This document shows, piece by piece, positions 7,492-13,419 of a stretch of DNA of 13,419 nucleotides (position 1 is the stretch's first letter; each line of letters starts with the position of its first letter). The notes beneath the pieces are model-generated. The model was not told the DNA's origin. It saw nothing but the letters and a program-made list of their open reading frames with translations, and did no database searches. The stretch is taken from the NCBI GenBank assembly GCA_945896935.1, contig CAMDER010000034.1, positions 1 to 13,419 on the forward strand, in the 5' to 3' direction. The translations under genes were made by a program, and so were the position numbers. The stretch is from Bifidobacterium breve (GTDB lineage: Bacteria > Actinomycetota > Acidimicrobiia > Acidimicrobiales > Ilumatobacteraceae).

Positions 7492-8274
7492 TCACAAAGG
7501 ACCTGAGATGCCGCCGTCCTTACGGACACGCCAGAAGTGGATAGCCATGAAGATCACGATGACGAAAGGAAGCATGAGTACGTGCAACACGTACCAACGC
7601 AACAAGGTTTCTGAACCAATTTCGACACCACCGAGCAACACGAAACGCACTTGCGAACCAAACACTGGCGTATAGCCCATCATGTTTGTTCCTACCGCCA
7701 CGGCCCACATGGACAACTGATCCCATGGCAACAGGTAACCGGTGAACGACAGCAACAAGGTCAGTGTCAACAAAACAACACCAATGACCCAGTTGAATTC
7801 GCGCGGAGCCTTGTATGCACCGTGATAAAAAACGCGAGCCATGTGCAAGAACGTGGAGAGCACCATTAAGTGGGCGCCCCATCGGTGCATATTTCTCACA
7901 AGTAATCCGAACGCCACCGAAGTCTGCAGACTGCTGATGTCATTCCAAGCAGCAGTGGCCTCTGGTCGATAGAAGAACATCAAGAAGATGCCCGTCACAG
8001 TTAACAAAATAAAGAGGAAGAAGCTCAAGCCTCCGAGACACAAGGTGTAACTGACCTTGACTGCGTGACGCTTCACCTTCACTGGGTGCAAGTGATAGAG
8101 CACCGAGTTCATGATCACGTATGAACGGTTACGCGGACTGTCGGTGTAACCCTTACGGAAAATAGAACCAGGACGGAAGATTGCGCTCCAGGCTTGACTG
8201 CCTTGAACTCCATCTACCGCTTTGTTCAACCGCTCTTTTGCGGTGGGTCGGGGATCTTCGATGACCTTGGCCAT
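7492..8274 (-). CDS. Cytochrome b N-terminal half, b6 type, with a candidate heme ci cysteine
   Basis: This 260-residue diheme membrane protein forms the core of the quinol-oxidising complex. Four helices carry the b-heme ligands: His130 and His144 (14 apart) and His231 and His246 (15 apart). The 15-residue step in the last helix is the b6 spacing; mitochondrial-type cytochrome b has 14. The protein ends in IRK-like VRKDGGISGPL, as b6 does. Cys79 in CLGG, with the matching FYRP 22 residues downstream, aligns without gaps with the b6 cysteine that covalently binds the extra heme ci/cn. About 50 extra polar residues precede the core. The start is strongly supported: TAGGAGA, which also contains the ferredoxin stop codon, lies about 7 nt upstream. 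Confidence 0.94.
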   Translation of the reverse strand: MAKVIEDPRPTAKERLNKAVDGVQGSQAWSAIFRPGSIFRKGYTDSPRNRSYVIMNSVLYHLHPVKVKRHAVKVSYTLCLGGLSFFLFILLTVTGIFLMFFYRPEATAAWNDISSLQTSVAFGLLVRNMHRWGAHLMVLSTFLHMARVFYHGAYKAPREFNWVIGVVLLTLTLLLSFTGYLLPWDQLSMWAVAVGTNMMGYTPVFGSQVRFVLLGGVEIGSETLLRWYVLHVLMLPFVIVIFMAIHFWRVRKDGGISGPL

Positions 8275-8285
8275 GTGCTTGTCTC

Positions 8286-8699
8286 CTAGAAACGCATTCC
8301 GTAGGCGTAGCCGTGGTTTGCGGTACGGGTATGAGTGTCACCGGTTGCAAGTGCTGCACCGGCTTTGCCGAGAATGATGACGCCGGTCGGACACCGGTCG
8401 ACGCACAGTGCACAACGCGTACACACATCATCGTCAATAATAAAGAGAACATTGTCGTTGGGGTCAATTCCTGGGCGCTCAGTTCCTGTGGCTTCCACCA
8501 CAGCATCGGGCGTCACCATGTGAATGCACTTCCACGGGCAAATATCGACGCAACCCTCGCACATGATGCATTCGGACTGATCAATATGAATAAATTGCTT
8601 GGGTTTCACCGCCTTGGTGAGATAGTCCGCGTCGACCTCAACCAGTTGGTACTGGTCGGTGAAGGGCATCATCGGCGGATTGGCGTCGGTACGGGCCAT
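8286..8699 (-). CDS. 2x[4Fe-4S] ferredoxin-type protein of the quinol-oxidase operon
   Basis: This 137-residue protein has two classical [4Fe-4S] motifs: Cys44-x2-Cys47-x2-Cys50-x3-Cys54-Pro and Cys93-x2-Cys96-x2-Cys99-x3-Cys103-Pro. A ~38-residue insertion between them includes an extra Cys58. No membrane helix or signal sequence is visible, so it is probably cytoplasmic and either soluble or docked on the membrane complex. It lies between an unknown membrane protein (3 nt gap upstream, AAGG ribosome site) and cytochrome b (11 nt gap downstream), so it is likely a subunit of, or electron donor/acceptor for, this complex. It resembles the 8Fe ferredoxin fold of NuoI, but it lacks the usual position in the nuo gene order and is not assigned as NuoI. 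Confidence 0.9.
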   Translation of the reverse strand: MARTDANPPMMPFTDQYQLVEVDADYLTKAVKPKQFIHIDQSECIMCEGCVDICPWKCIHMVTPDAVVEATGTERPGIDPNDNVLFIIDDDVCTRCALCVDRCPTGVIILGKAGAALATGDTHTRTANHGYAYGMRF

Positions 8700-8702
8700 C
8701 AG

Positions 8703-9179
8703 TTATGCCTTTTTCACCAAAGGACGACCGTATGTCGATTGCTCAACTTCGGTTGACTTCTTGGTTCCACGCTTTTGCCACCAAACCCAGGTGTAAATCT
8801 GCACACCCAAGAGAACGCCATAAATGCCGGTGACGAGGATGTCGCCGATCTGCAAGTAGTTGATGTCAAAGGGAAAACTTCCGCCTTTGGCTTGCGACTT
8901 AAAAATAGAACCAGGTCCAAGGAAGGGCTTGTCGGAGCGCCAGCCGAGTTCGTTTTGCACATGCACGAGCCACTGGTGAGGAAGAACTCCGTAGGCAATG
9001 AACATCACGAAGAATGCATACACCGAACCAATCATGGCTTCGCCCCAGGACACTGGGGTTCCGATCGGACGACGCTTGCCGTACACGAAAATGAGACCAG
9101 TCAAAATGACGGTCAATAATATGGAGAATATGAAGGCCTGATTCATTCCCGGCCATTTCAGAATGTCTATCGCCAGCAT
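8703..9179 (-). CDS. Unrecognised small three-helix membrane protein, first gene of the operon
   Basis: This protein is 158 residues with the start chosen here. Hydrophobic helices lie at about 15-34, 49-66 and 112-134, with a basic C-terminal tail. The loop after helix 2 contains PHQWLVHVQNELGW with His68 and His73, and PFLGPGSIF follows. I cannot name the family and see no cofactor motif. Position argues for a membrane subunit of the bc-type complex or an anchor for the ferredoxin that follows after 3 nt. The start is uncertain: 9179 has GAAGGG 12 nt upstream, 9146 (MNQAF) would begin nearer the first helix but has no ribosome site, and 9191 has GAAGGG directly abutting it. The open frame continues to 9368, but those extra residues look non-coding. 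Confidence 0.78.
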   Translation of the reverse strand: MLAIDILKWPGMNQAFIFSILLTVILTGLIFVYGKRRPIGTPVSWGEAMIGSVYAFFVMFIAYGVLPHQWLVHVQNELGWRSDKPFLGPGSIFKSQAKGGSFPFDINYLQIGDILVTGIYGVLLGVQIYTWVWWQKRGTKKSTEVEQSTYGRPLVKKA

Positions 9180-9341
9180 GCAGCCGGTCATCCCTTCTAT
9201 GCCCTGTAACGAGGTCGATACATGGTCGTTGCACGTATTAGATGGTTGATATGTGGAGGTTTTTAAACTTTTGAAATCGGTTCTGACAGCATGCGCCGCT
9301 AGGACCACTTTGAACCTTAGTCGCCAAGAGTCCTGCGCGAC

Positions 9342-9359
9342 CCAACTCCTCGAAGTTGG
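9342..9359. repeat. Inverted repeat, possible operator
   Basis: CCAACT and AGTTGG form a perfect 6-bp inverted repeat around a 6-nt spacer, near the middle of the divergent intergenic region. Such a palindrome could be a regulator site, but one this short can also occur by chance. Confidence 0.3.
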
Positions 9360-9521
9360 ACCGAACAAACTTTCCTGACGGCCAGTGACTACTCAAGAGC
9401 CACTCATTGTGGTCTATCAGCACACCCACCCCGTTCAGCATGGTTGTGCGCAAGTTCACGGTACTGAAATCGCGCATTGCGTGACGGGTTTCCGGAGAGA
9501 AAAGCACGAGGAATTCCGCCT

Positions 9522-9538
9522 GAGGGTCGCTCGCCCTC
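9522..9538. repeat. Inverted repeat upstream of the cytochrome c gene
   Basis: GAGGG and CCCTC pair around a 7-nt loop, with one further T-G wobble pair possible inside. It lies about 78 nt before the cytochrome c start, so it could fold in the 5' leader or be a protein site. There is no T-tract, so it is not a typical terminator. Confidence 0.25.
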
Positions 9539-9602
9539 TAGTGTTCTTACGAAGTCAGTCACCAATCGGTGCCTGCCAAATATTTGTCGTGCCCCACGCC
9601 CG

Positions 9603-9608
9603 AAAGGA
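9603..9608 (+). promoter_or_regulatory. Ribosome binding site that decides the GTG start of the cytochrome c
   Basis: AAAGGA lies 7 nt before the GTG at 9616. The same string precedes the cytochrome b C-half gene, whose protein begins with the same 10 residues after the initiator Met. This selects the GTG over the open ATG at 9385. Confidence 0.8.
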
Positions 9609-9615
9609 CTGGCCT

Positions 9616-10425
9616 GTGACCGAGATTCCCGAGCATCTACTGAAGCGTTCCCGCGAGCGTAAAGCAGCGGGTGGAGACGCATCCTCGAGTGAGGTCTCTG
9701 CGTCAACGCCAGCGACCACCGCGGCTGCCCCGGTTGCCAAAGTCGTTGCAGAAACACCCATAAAAGCTGCGGTTTCAAAGCCCGTTCCGGCCTACGTCAA
9801 GGCTGCCAATACTCGTGGTCGAATTCCGTCGTGGGCGATGGCCACTTTGGCCCTGATGCCCATTTTCTTATTCATGTATGTCCGTGGATTGCAGCCCCAA
9901 AAGGCCGAAGCCAGTGGCCCGATTGCCCTCGGCATCGAAAACTACGGTGCGTGTGCAAGTTGCCACGGCGCCGACGGTGCTGGTGGAGCTGGTCGAGTCC
10001 TGAAAGATGGCGAGTCCCTCAAGACCTTCCCCCACATCGAAGACATGTTGAATTGGGTCTACGGCGGCACCGAGGCCTACGAGGCCGCTGGTGTGGCGTC
10101 CTACGGTGACCCCGACCGTGAGGGTGGAGCCCATTACCCCCGTTCGTACAACGGCAGTGCCATGCCCGCCCAGGGAGCCATGGCTGGTGGAGCGCTCACT
10201 GAATACGAAATTCTTGGACTGATTTGCCATATTCGTTATGACATTTCAGGTGCTGATGAGACTGGCGAATGGGCTGAAGAGTACGAAAAATGGTGTTCAG
10301 CCGAGAGCGAGATCTTCTTGGGCCTCGAAGACGGTTCGCTCACCTTTGACAGTCCTGAACTTGGTGTTGGTACAGCACCCCGTCTCGGAACGACTGCTGA
10401 CGCCGCAATCATGACCGAAGGCTGA
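9616..10425 (+). CDS. Membrane-anchored monoheme cytochrome c with IPEHLLKR N-terminus
   Basis: This 269-residue protein probably carries electrons from or within the bc-type complex toward an oxidase. A single CxxCH site is present: Cys113-Cys116-His117 (CASCH). Met183 in SAMPAQG is a likely sixth ligand, and a typical helix with HIRYDISG follows. One membrane helix lies at about 72-90, preceded by a ~70-residue Ala/Pro/Thr-rich cytoplasmic stretch. The first residues, MTEIPEHLLKR, are identical to the start of the cytochrome b C-half. The start codon is GTG at 9616, chosen for its ribosome site and this match; the frame is open back to 9385, but that part looks non-coding. The C-terminal ~50 residues are acidic and lack motifs. 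The gene is transcribed away from the respiratory operon. Confidence 0.9.
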   Translation: MTEIPEHLLKRSRERKAAGGDASSSEVSASTPATTAAAPVAKVVAETPIKAAVSKPVPAYVKAANTRGRIPSWAMATLALMPIFLFMYVRGLQPQKAEASGPIALGIENYGACASCHGADGAGGAGRVLKDGESLKTFPHIEDMLNWVYGGTEAYEAAGVASYGDPDREGGAHYPRSYNGSAMPAQGAMAGGALTEYEILGLICHIRYDISGADETGEWAEEYEKWCSAESEIFLGLEDGSLTFDSPELGVGTAPRLGTTADAAIMTEG

Positions 10426-10436
10426 TCGCAGTCAGC

Positions 10437-10451
10437 GGTGGTCAAGCCACC
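10437..10451. repeat. Weak hairpin after the cytochrome c gene
   Basis: GGTGG and CCACC pair around a 5-nt loop, 12 nt past the cytochrome c stop. There is no following T-tract, so this is a poor candidate terminator. It may only be a chance hairpin in the 80 nt spacer. Confidence 0.25.
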
Positions 10452-10470
10452 ATCGCACCCCGACAACCCA

Positions 10471-10511
10471 TGACATTATGAACTTGACATCATGAACTTG
10501 AGATCATGAGC
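10471..10511 (+). repeat. Three 14-bp tandem repeats forming two mini-ORFs that run into the reductase start
   Basis: The units TGACATTATGAACT, TGACATCATGAACT and TGAGATCATGAGC follow one another directly. Each holds an ATG, at 10478, 10492 and 10506. The first two open 5-codon reading frames (MNLTS and MNLRS), and each ends in a TGA that overlaps the next ATG as ATGA. The third ATG is the start of the reductase gene. Ribosomes could terminate and restart along this chain. No good ribosome site precedes any of the three ATGs. Whether the peptides are made is unknown. Confidence 0.75.
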
Positions 10512-11753
10512 AATCACCACGACGTTCTGGTCATCGGCGCTGGTCCCGCCGGAGCTGCCGCTGGATATTGGCTCGCCCAAGAGGGTCTCGATGTCGTGAT
10601 GGTCGACAAGAAGGTTTTCCCGCGAGAAAAGACTTGTGGAGACGGCATCACCCCCAGAGCCGTCAAGCAAATCAACGACATGGGACTCGGCGATCAATTG
10701 TCGCAGTTCCATCGCTACGACGGACTGCGCGCCACTGCTCACGGTCAAGCACTTGAACTGCGCTGGCCCACTCATCCGATATACCCGCAACATGGTTACG
10801 TCGTGCGCCGTCGCGAACTCGACACCATGGTTGCACGAAATGCTGTCACTGCTGGCGCAACGTTGCTTGAAGGTCACGAAGCACTTGCACCTGTTCTTGA
10901 ACGCGGATTTGTACGCGGTGCAACAGTGCAAGCAAATGATTCTGAAACTCCATTCAATATCACCGCGCGTTATGTGATTGTTGCTGATGGAGCGAACAGT
11001 CGATTCGGTCGCGCGCTCGGAACATTCCGCACTAAAGAGTGGCCCTACGGAACTGCAATTCGTACGTATTGGGAAACACCCCGACACGCCGAGCCATGGA
11101 TCGAGTCTGTACTAGACGTGAAAGATCGCCAAGGCAATCCGATGCCTGGTTATGGATGGATCTTTCCGGTTGGCGATGGCACTGTGAACATCGGTGTTGG
11201 TTTGTTGTCAACGTTCCGCGATTTCAAGAGTGTCAACACCACGCACTTGCTCAACGAATACGCCCATATGATCGCCGATCGTTGGGAAATCAATCCTGAT
11301 CAACCAACTGGCAAAGCAACATCTAGGCGTATCCCCATGGGTGGTTCAGTTGGACCGAAATCGGGACCCACATATCTGGTTGTCGGCGACTCAGCCGGAA
11401 GTGTCAATCCATTTAACGGCGAAGGCATTGGCTACGCCTATGAGACCGCGCGCATGGCGGCACAAATTTTGACTGAAGCAATTCGCAACAACGATCCCAC
11501 CGCATTGCAGCGCTACCAAACTTTGATTGACGATGAATATGGTCAGTACTTCAAAGTGGCACGTTTGTTTGCCCGCATTATTGGTCGACCAGCCATCATG
11601 CGCGAACTATCACGCGTCGGAATCAATAATCGCACCCTCATGGAGTGGGTAATGCGCATCATGACCAACTTGTTGCGCCCCGACGAAATTGGTCCGGCTG
11701 AAGCTGCCTACAAAGCAGCAGCAGCGATTGTGAGACTTGCGCCAAACGCCTAG
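10506..11753 (+). CDS. FAD-dependent geranylgeranyl-reductase family protein, possible menaquinone reductase
   Basis: This 415-residue flavoprotein would saturate isoprenoid double bonds. The dinucleotide-binding GAGPAG lies at 11-16 after a beta strand. CGDG at 44-47 in TCGDGITPRA is typical of the geranylgeranyl reductase branch. GYGWIFPVGDGTVNIGVG lies at 215-232, and the second FAD motif GDSAGSVNPFNGEGIGYA at 294-311. The length matches the family. In mycobacteria a member of this family, MenJ, reduces one isoprene unit of menaquinone; other members act on archaeal-type lipids or chlorophyll. The neighbouring menaquinol-oxidising genes make the menaquinone role attractive, but this is inference. 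It follows the cytochrome c after 80 nt, with the mini-ORF repeat in between, and converges on the lipoprotein gene with a 23 nt gap. Confidence 0.88.
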   Translation: MSNHHDVLVIGAGPAGAAAGYWLAQEGLDVVMVDKKVFPREKTCGDGITPRAVKQINDMGLGDQLSQFHRYDGLRATAHGQALELRWPTHPIYPQHGYVVRRRELDTMVARNAVTAGATLLEGHEALAPVLERGFVRGATVQANDSETPFNITARYVIVADGANSRFGRALGTFRTKEWPYGTAIRTYWETPRHAEPWIESVLDVKDRQGNPMPGYGWIFPVGDGTVNIGVGLLSTFRDFKSVNTTHLLNEYAHMIADRWEINPDQPTGKATSRRIPMGGSVGPKSGPTYLVVGDSAGSVNPFNGEGIGYAYETARMAAQILTEAIRNNDPTALQRYQTLIDDEYGQYFKVARLFARIIGRPAIMRELSRVGINNRTLMEWVMRIMTNLLRPDEIGPAEAAYKAAAAIVRLAPNA

Positions 11754-11776
11754 TTAACTGCGGATTGACGGCGGAT

Positions 11777-12373
11777 TTATTGACCAATACAACGCACTGC
11801 TGAAACCTGCGCTTGCGCAAGATCAACAATCGTGACATGGCGATCGGCAAACTTTTGCACGAACGCCGTGAGGTTTGGGGTTTCCTCTTTGCAACGTCGT
11901 ATAACTTTGTCGAGCAACGGAACTTCCCAACCATTCGTTAGTTGCGCATAGGTAACGCCATCAATCAAATTTTCAATGGCTGGTAATTCAAGTTCGGACG
12001 TTCCTTCTGCTGGTGCCGCAACTAATGCAAACCACACAAGTCCATCACCCAAAGTATCTGCTAACAAAACACAAGCATTCAACGCATCGGGGAATAAGCA
12101 CGATGATTCGGCCAAAGTTCCGTCGGCAATCGTCAACACTCGTCCATCTTGCAAAACGGCTGTTGCATCACCACGAGTTACTCCACCAGATATAGACCAT
12201 GTTCCCTCGGAACGAATCGTCGAAGTCTGCGCAATCAAATCAATGCGTCGTGACTTGGCGTTGATGACAACTTCTGTCGGGCTACTTCCGCCTTGACAGG
12301 CCCACAGCACGGCGGTCATTGCAAAGAGCACACCTAACGCTGCCCAATATCGCCAACTGAGAAACTGTCGCAC
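11777..12373 (-). CDS. Small probable lipoprotein of unknown function
   Basis: This 198-residue protein has no family I recognise. A positively charged start and a hydrophobic stretch (about 9-25) lead to LWAC at 23-26, an imperfect lipobox with Trp at the position before Ala, so Cys26 is a candidate lipid attachment site. If so, the mature protein is anchored on the outer face of the membrane. Four further cysteines (92, 101, 161, 195) could form two disulfides, consistent with export. The start codon is GTG at 12373, 17 nt after the hemL stop, without a clear ribosome site. It is probably co-transcribed with hemL, but nothing ties it to heme synthesis except position. It converges on the reductase gene. 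Confidence 0.75.
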   Translation of the reverse strand: MRQFLSWRYWAALGVLFAMTAVLWACQGGSSPTEVVINAKSRRIDLIAQTSTIRSEGTWSISGGVTRGDATAVLQDGRVLTIADGTLAESSCLFPDALNACVLLADTLGDGLVWFALVAAPAEGTSELELPAIENLIDGVTYAQLTNGWEVPLLDKVIRRCKEETPNLTAFVQKFADRHVTIVDLAQAQVSAVRCIGQ

Positions 12374-12390
12374 GTTGAGATCGTACGGCT

Positions 12391-13419
12391 TCAGGTAGTC
12401 ACTTCGCGGGCAGCTCGATGAAAACGCTCTGCTAAATCGTTCATCACCGCATCGGTATGACCGAGACCAACAAAGATTGCTTCATAGGCACCAGGCGCCA
12501 TGGCGACACCTTCATTCAATAACGAATGGAAAAGGCGCGCATACAACGCTTCATCGGTTTTCTTGGCTTCATCGAAATTGATCGGTAAACGTGAGCCACC
12601 GAGAGCATTCCCCAAGTAGATGCCGACCAATGTGCCAACGCGTGATGTGATGACCGGCAAGCCTGCCGCGCTGGTGGCTTCAGTAATCAAACTTGCAAGT
12701 CGCGTCGCGCGCGATTCAAGTTCGGTGTAAACGTCTGGTGTGAGCTCACTCAACGCAGCCAAGCCAGCAGCTGTTGCCATTGGATTACCGGCAAGTGTTC
12801 CTGCATGAAAAACTTTGCCAATTGGCGTGAGGTTTTCCATCACATCACGACGTCCACCGACTGCACCGATGGGTAGACCCCCACCGATCACTTTGCCGAA
12901 ACAGGTGAGGTCGGGCTTCACATTGAATCGACCTTGAGCACCATCAACACCAAGACGGAAGCCGGTAATGACTTCGTCGAACACCAACAGTGCGCCGACT
13001 TTGTCGCAGGCCGCACGTAGACCCTCAAGAAAACCAGGTGCTGGTGCGACGACACCCATGTTTGCCGCAACTGCTTCAACAATCACACAGGCAACCGTGT
13101 CGTCAATCTCTGGAACCACGTTGTATGGAGCAACGATGGTGTTGACAACTGCTTCAGGCGGCACACCAGCGGTACCTGGCAATCCGAGTGTTGCAACACC
13201 GCTTCCACCTGCGACTAACAATGCGTCGGTTGCGCCATGAAAGTTGCCACTAAAAGTAATGACTTTTGCACGACCAGTCAGACCGCGCGCTAATCGAATA
13301 ACGGTTGATGTTGCTTCGGTGCCCGAGTTCATGAAGCGCACACGTTCGCACGATGGCACCCGTTCACTTATTGCTTCAGCCAATTTCATTTCGCGAGGCG
13401 TTGGTGCACCAAAGGATGT
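12391..13419 (-). CDS. hemL: Glutamate-1-semialdehyde 2,1-aminomutase, N-terminus outside window
   Basis: This PLP enzyme converts glutamate-1-semialdehyde to 5-aminolevulinate, the last step of the C5 route to heme. 342 residues are visible; the frame stays open to the right edge, beginning TSFGAPTPREMKLAE, so roughly the first 85-90 residues of a ~430-residue protein are missing. The ATG at 13389 is internal, not the start. Visible landmarks in partial numbering are: NSGTEA near 31-36, which binds the cofactor phosphate; FHGATDALL near 60-68; DEVITGFR at 148-155, with the Asp that contacts the PLP ring nitrogen; and FGKVIGGGLPIGAVGG, with Lys176 as the Schiff-base lysine. A supply of heme fits the cytochrome genes next door. 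Confidence 0.95.
   Translation of the reverse strand, partial: TSFGAPTPREMKLAEAISERVPSCERVRFMNSGTEATSTVIRLARGLTGRAKVITFSGNFHGATDALLVAGGSGVATLGLPGTAGVPPEAVVNTIVAPYNVVPEIDDTVACVIVEAVAANMGVVAPAPGFLEGLRAACDKVGALLVFDEVITGFRLGVDGAQGRFNVKPDLTCFGKVIGGGLPIGAVGGRRDVMENLTPIGKVFHAGTLAGNPMATAAGLAALSELTPDVYTELESRATRLASLITEATSAAGLPVITSRVGTLVGIYLGNALGGSRLPINFDEAKKTDEALYARLFHSLLNEGVAMAPGAYEAIFVGLGHTDAVMNDLAERFHRAAREVTT

Larger units (their letters stand above)
9180..9615. promoter_or_regulatory. Divergent intergenic region between the respiratory operon and the cytochrome c gene
   Basis: These 436 nt separate two gene sets transcribed away from each other, so both promoters should lie here. I could not find a convincing -35/-10 pair in either direction and assign none. 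Two small inverted repeats are visible, at 9342-9359 and 9522-9538. Open frames crossing the region on both strands have no domain-like content and are treated as chance extensions of the neighbouring genes. Confidence 0.6.

Noticed and set aside
7199..7675. 158-codon plus-strand open frame opposite the two cytochrome b genes
   Set aside because: It is a shadow of the Ala-rich antisense codons and spans the junction between two well-supported genes.
8286..8699. Assignment of the ferredoxin as NuoI
   Set aside because: It lies far from nuoF in the operon, beside cytochrome b, and NuoI normally sits between nuoH and nuoJ. Two 4Fe-4S motifs alone do not identify it.
9180..9368. N-terminal extension of the first operon gene back to an ATG at 9368
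   Set aside because: The added ~60 residues are not protein-like for this family of small membrane proteins and precede better-placed starts at 9191, 9179 and 9146.
9238..9507. 89-codon open frame on the minus strand in the divergent intergenic region
   Set aside because: No ribosome site, no domain-like content, and it covers the region expected to hold the promoters.
9385..9615. N-terminal extension of the cytochrome c from an ATG at 9385
   Set aside because: A ribosome site and the IPEHLLKR match place the start at the GTG at 9616.
11754..11776. Bidirectional terminator between the convergent genes
   Set aside because: Only 23 nt, with no stable hairpin or T-tract.
1..13419. tRNA, rRNA, CRISPR array or insertion sequence
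   Set aside because: The window is almost fully taken up by recognised genes, and no cloverleaf, spaced repeats, transposase motif or terminal inverted repeats were seen by eye.

Overview
The window reads as a respiratory-chain locus from a bacterium that uses menaquinone, most likely an actinobacterium of the class Acidimicrobiia. That placement is an inference from gene content, protein style and moderate G+C; no phylogeny was run. Nearly all of the window is coding.

Positions 9179 down to 1 (minus strand) look like one long operon of at least 12 genes, joined by 1-16 nt overlaps or gaps of 27 nt or less. In transcription order it encodes: a small three-helix membrane protein of unknown function, a 2x[4Fe-4S] ferredoxin, a b6-type cytochrome b N-half, a subunit-IV-type cytochrome b C-half, a Rieske protein, a diheme membrane cytochrome c, a second unknown membrane protein with a large soluble domain, and then nuoA, nuoB, nuoC, nuoD, nuoE and the start of nuoF, which runs off the left edge. 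A cytochrome bc/b6f-like quinol oxidase and complex I (NADH:quinone oxidoreductase) therefore appear to be made from one transcript. NADH oxidised at NuoF/E would reduce the menaquinone pool through NuoB/D. The split cytochrome b/Rieske complex would reoxidise menaquinol and pass electrons to c-type hemes.

Positions 9180-9615 are a 436 nt divergent intergenic region. It should hold the promoters for both directions and contains two small inverted repeats.

Rightward from 9616 are a membrane-anchored monoheme cytochrome c (GTG start) and, after a 3-copy 14-bp tandem repeat that creates two overlapping 5-codon mini-ORFs, an FAD-dependent geranylgeranyl-reductase-family protein that may reduce the menaquinone side chain (MenJ-like). 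Converging from the right edge are hemL (glutamate-1-semialdehyde aminotransferase, N-terminus outside the window) and a small unknown lipoprotein. hemL makes the heme precursor that the cytochromes need.

The most interesting points are these. (i) Cytochrome b has the b6-type histidine spacing and a cysteine aligned with the one that carries the extra covalent heme (heme ci/cn) in cytochrome b6f. (ii) A short N-terminal motif, IPEHLLKR, is shared by the cytochrome b C-half (two copies) and the divergently encoded cytochrome c, with different codons. (iii) A ferredoxin and two unrecognised membrane proteins lie inside the quinol-oxidase/complex I operon. (iv) A chain of mini-ORFs precedes the reductase gene. 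No tRNA, rRNA, mobile element or CRISPR array was seen.
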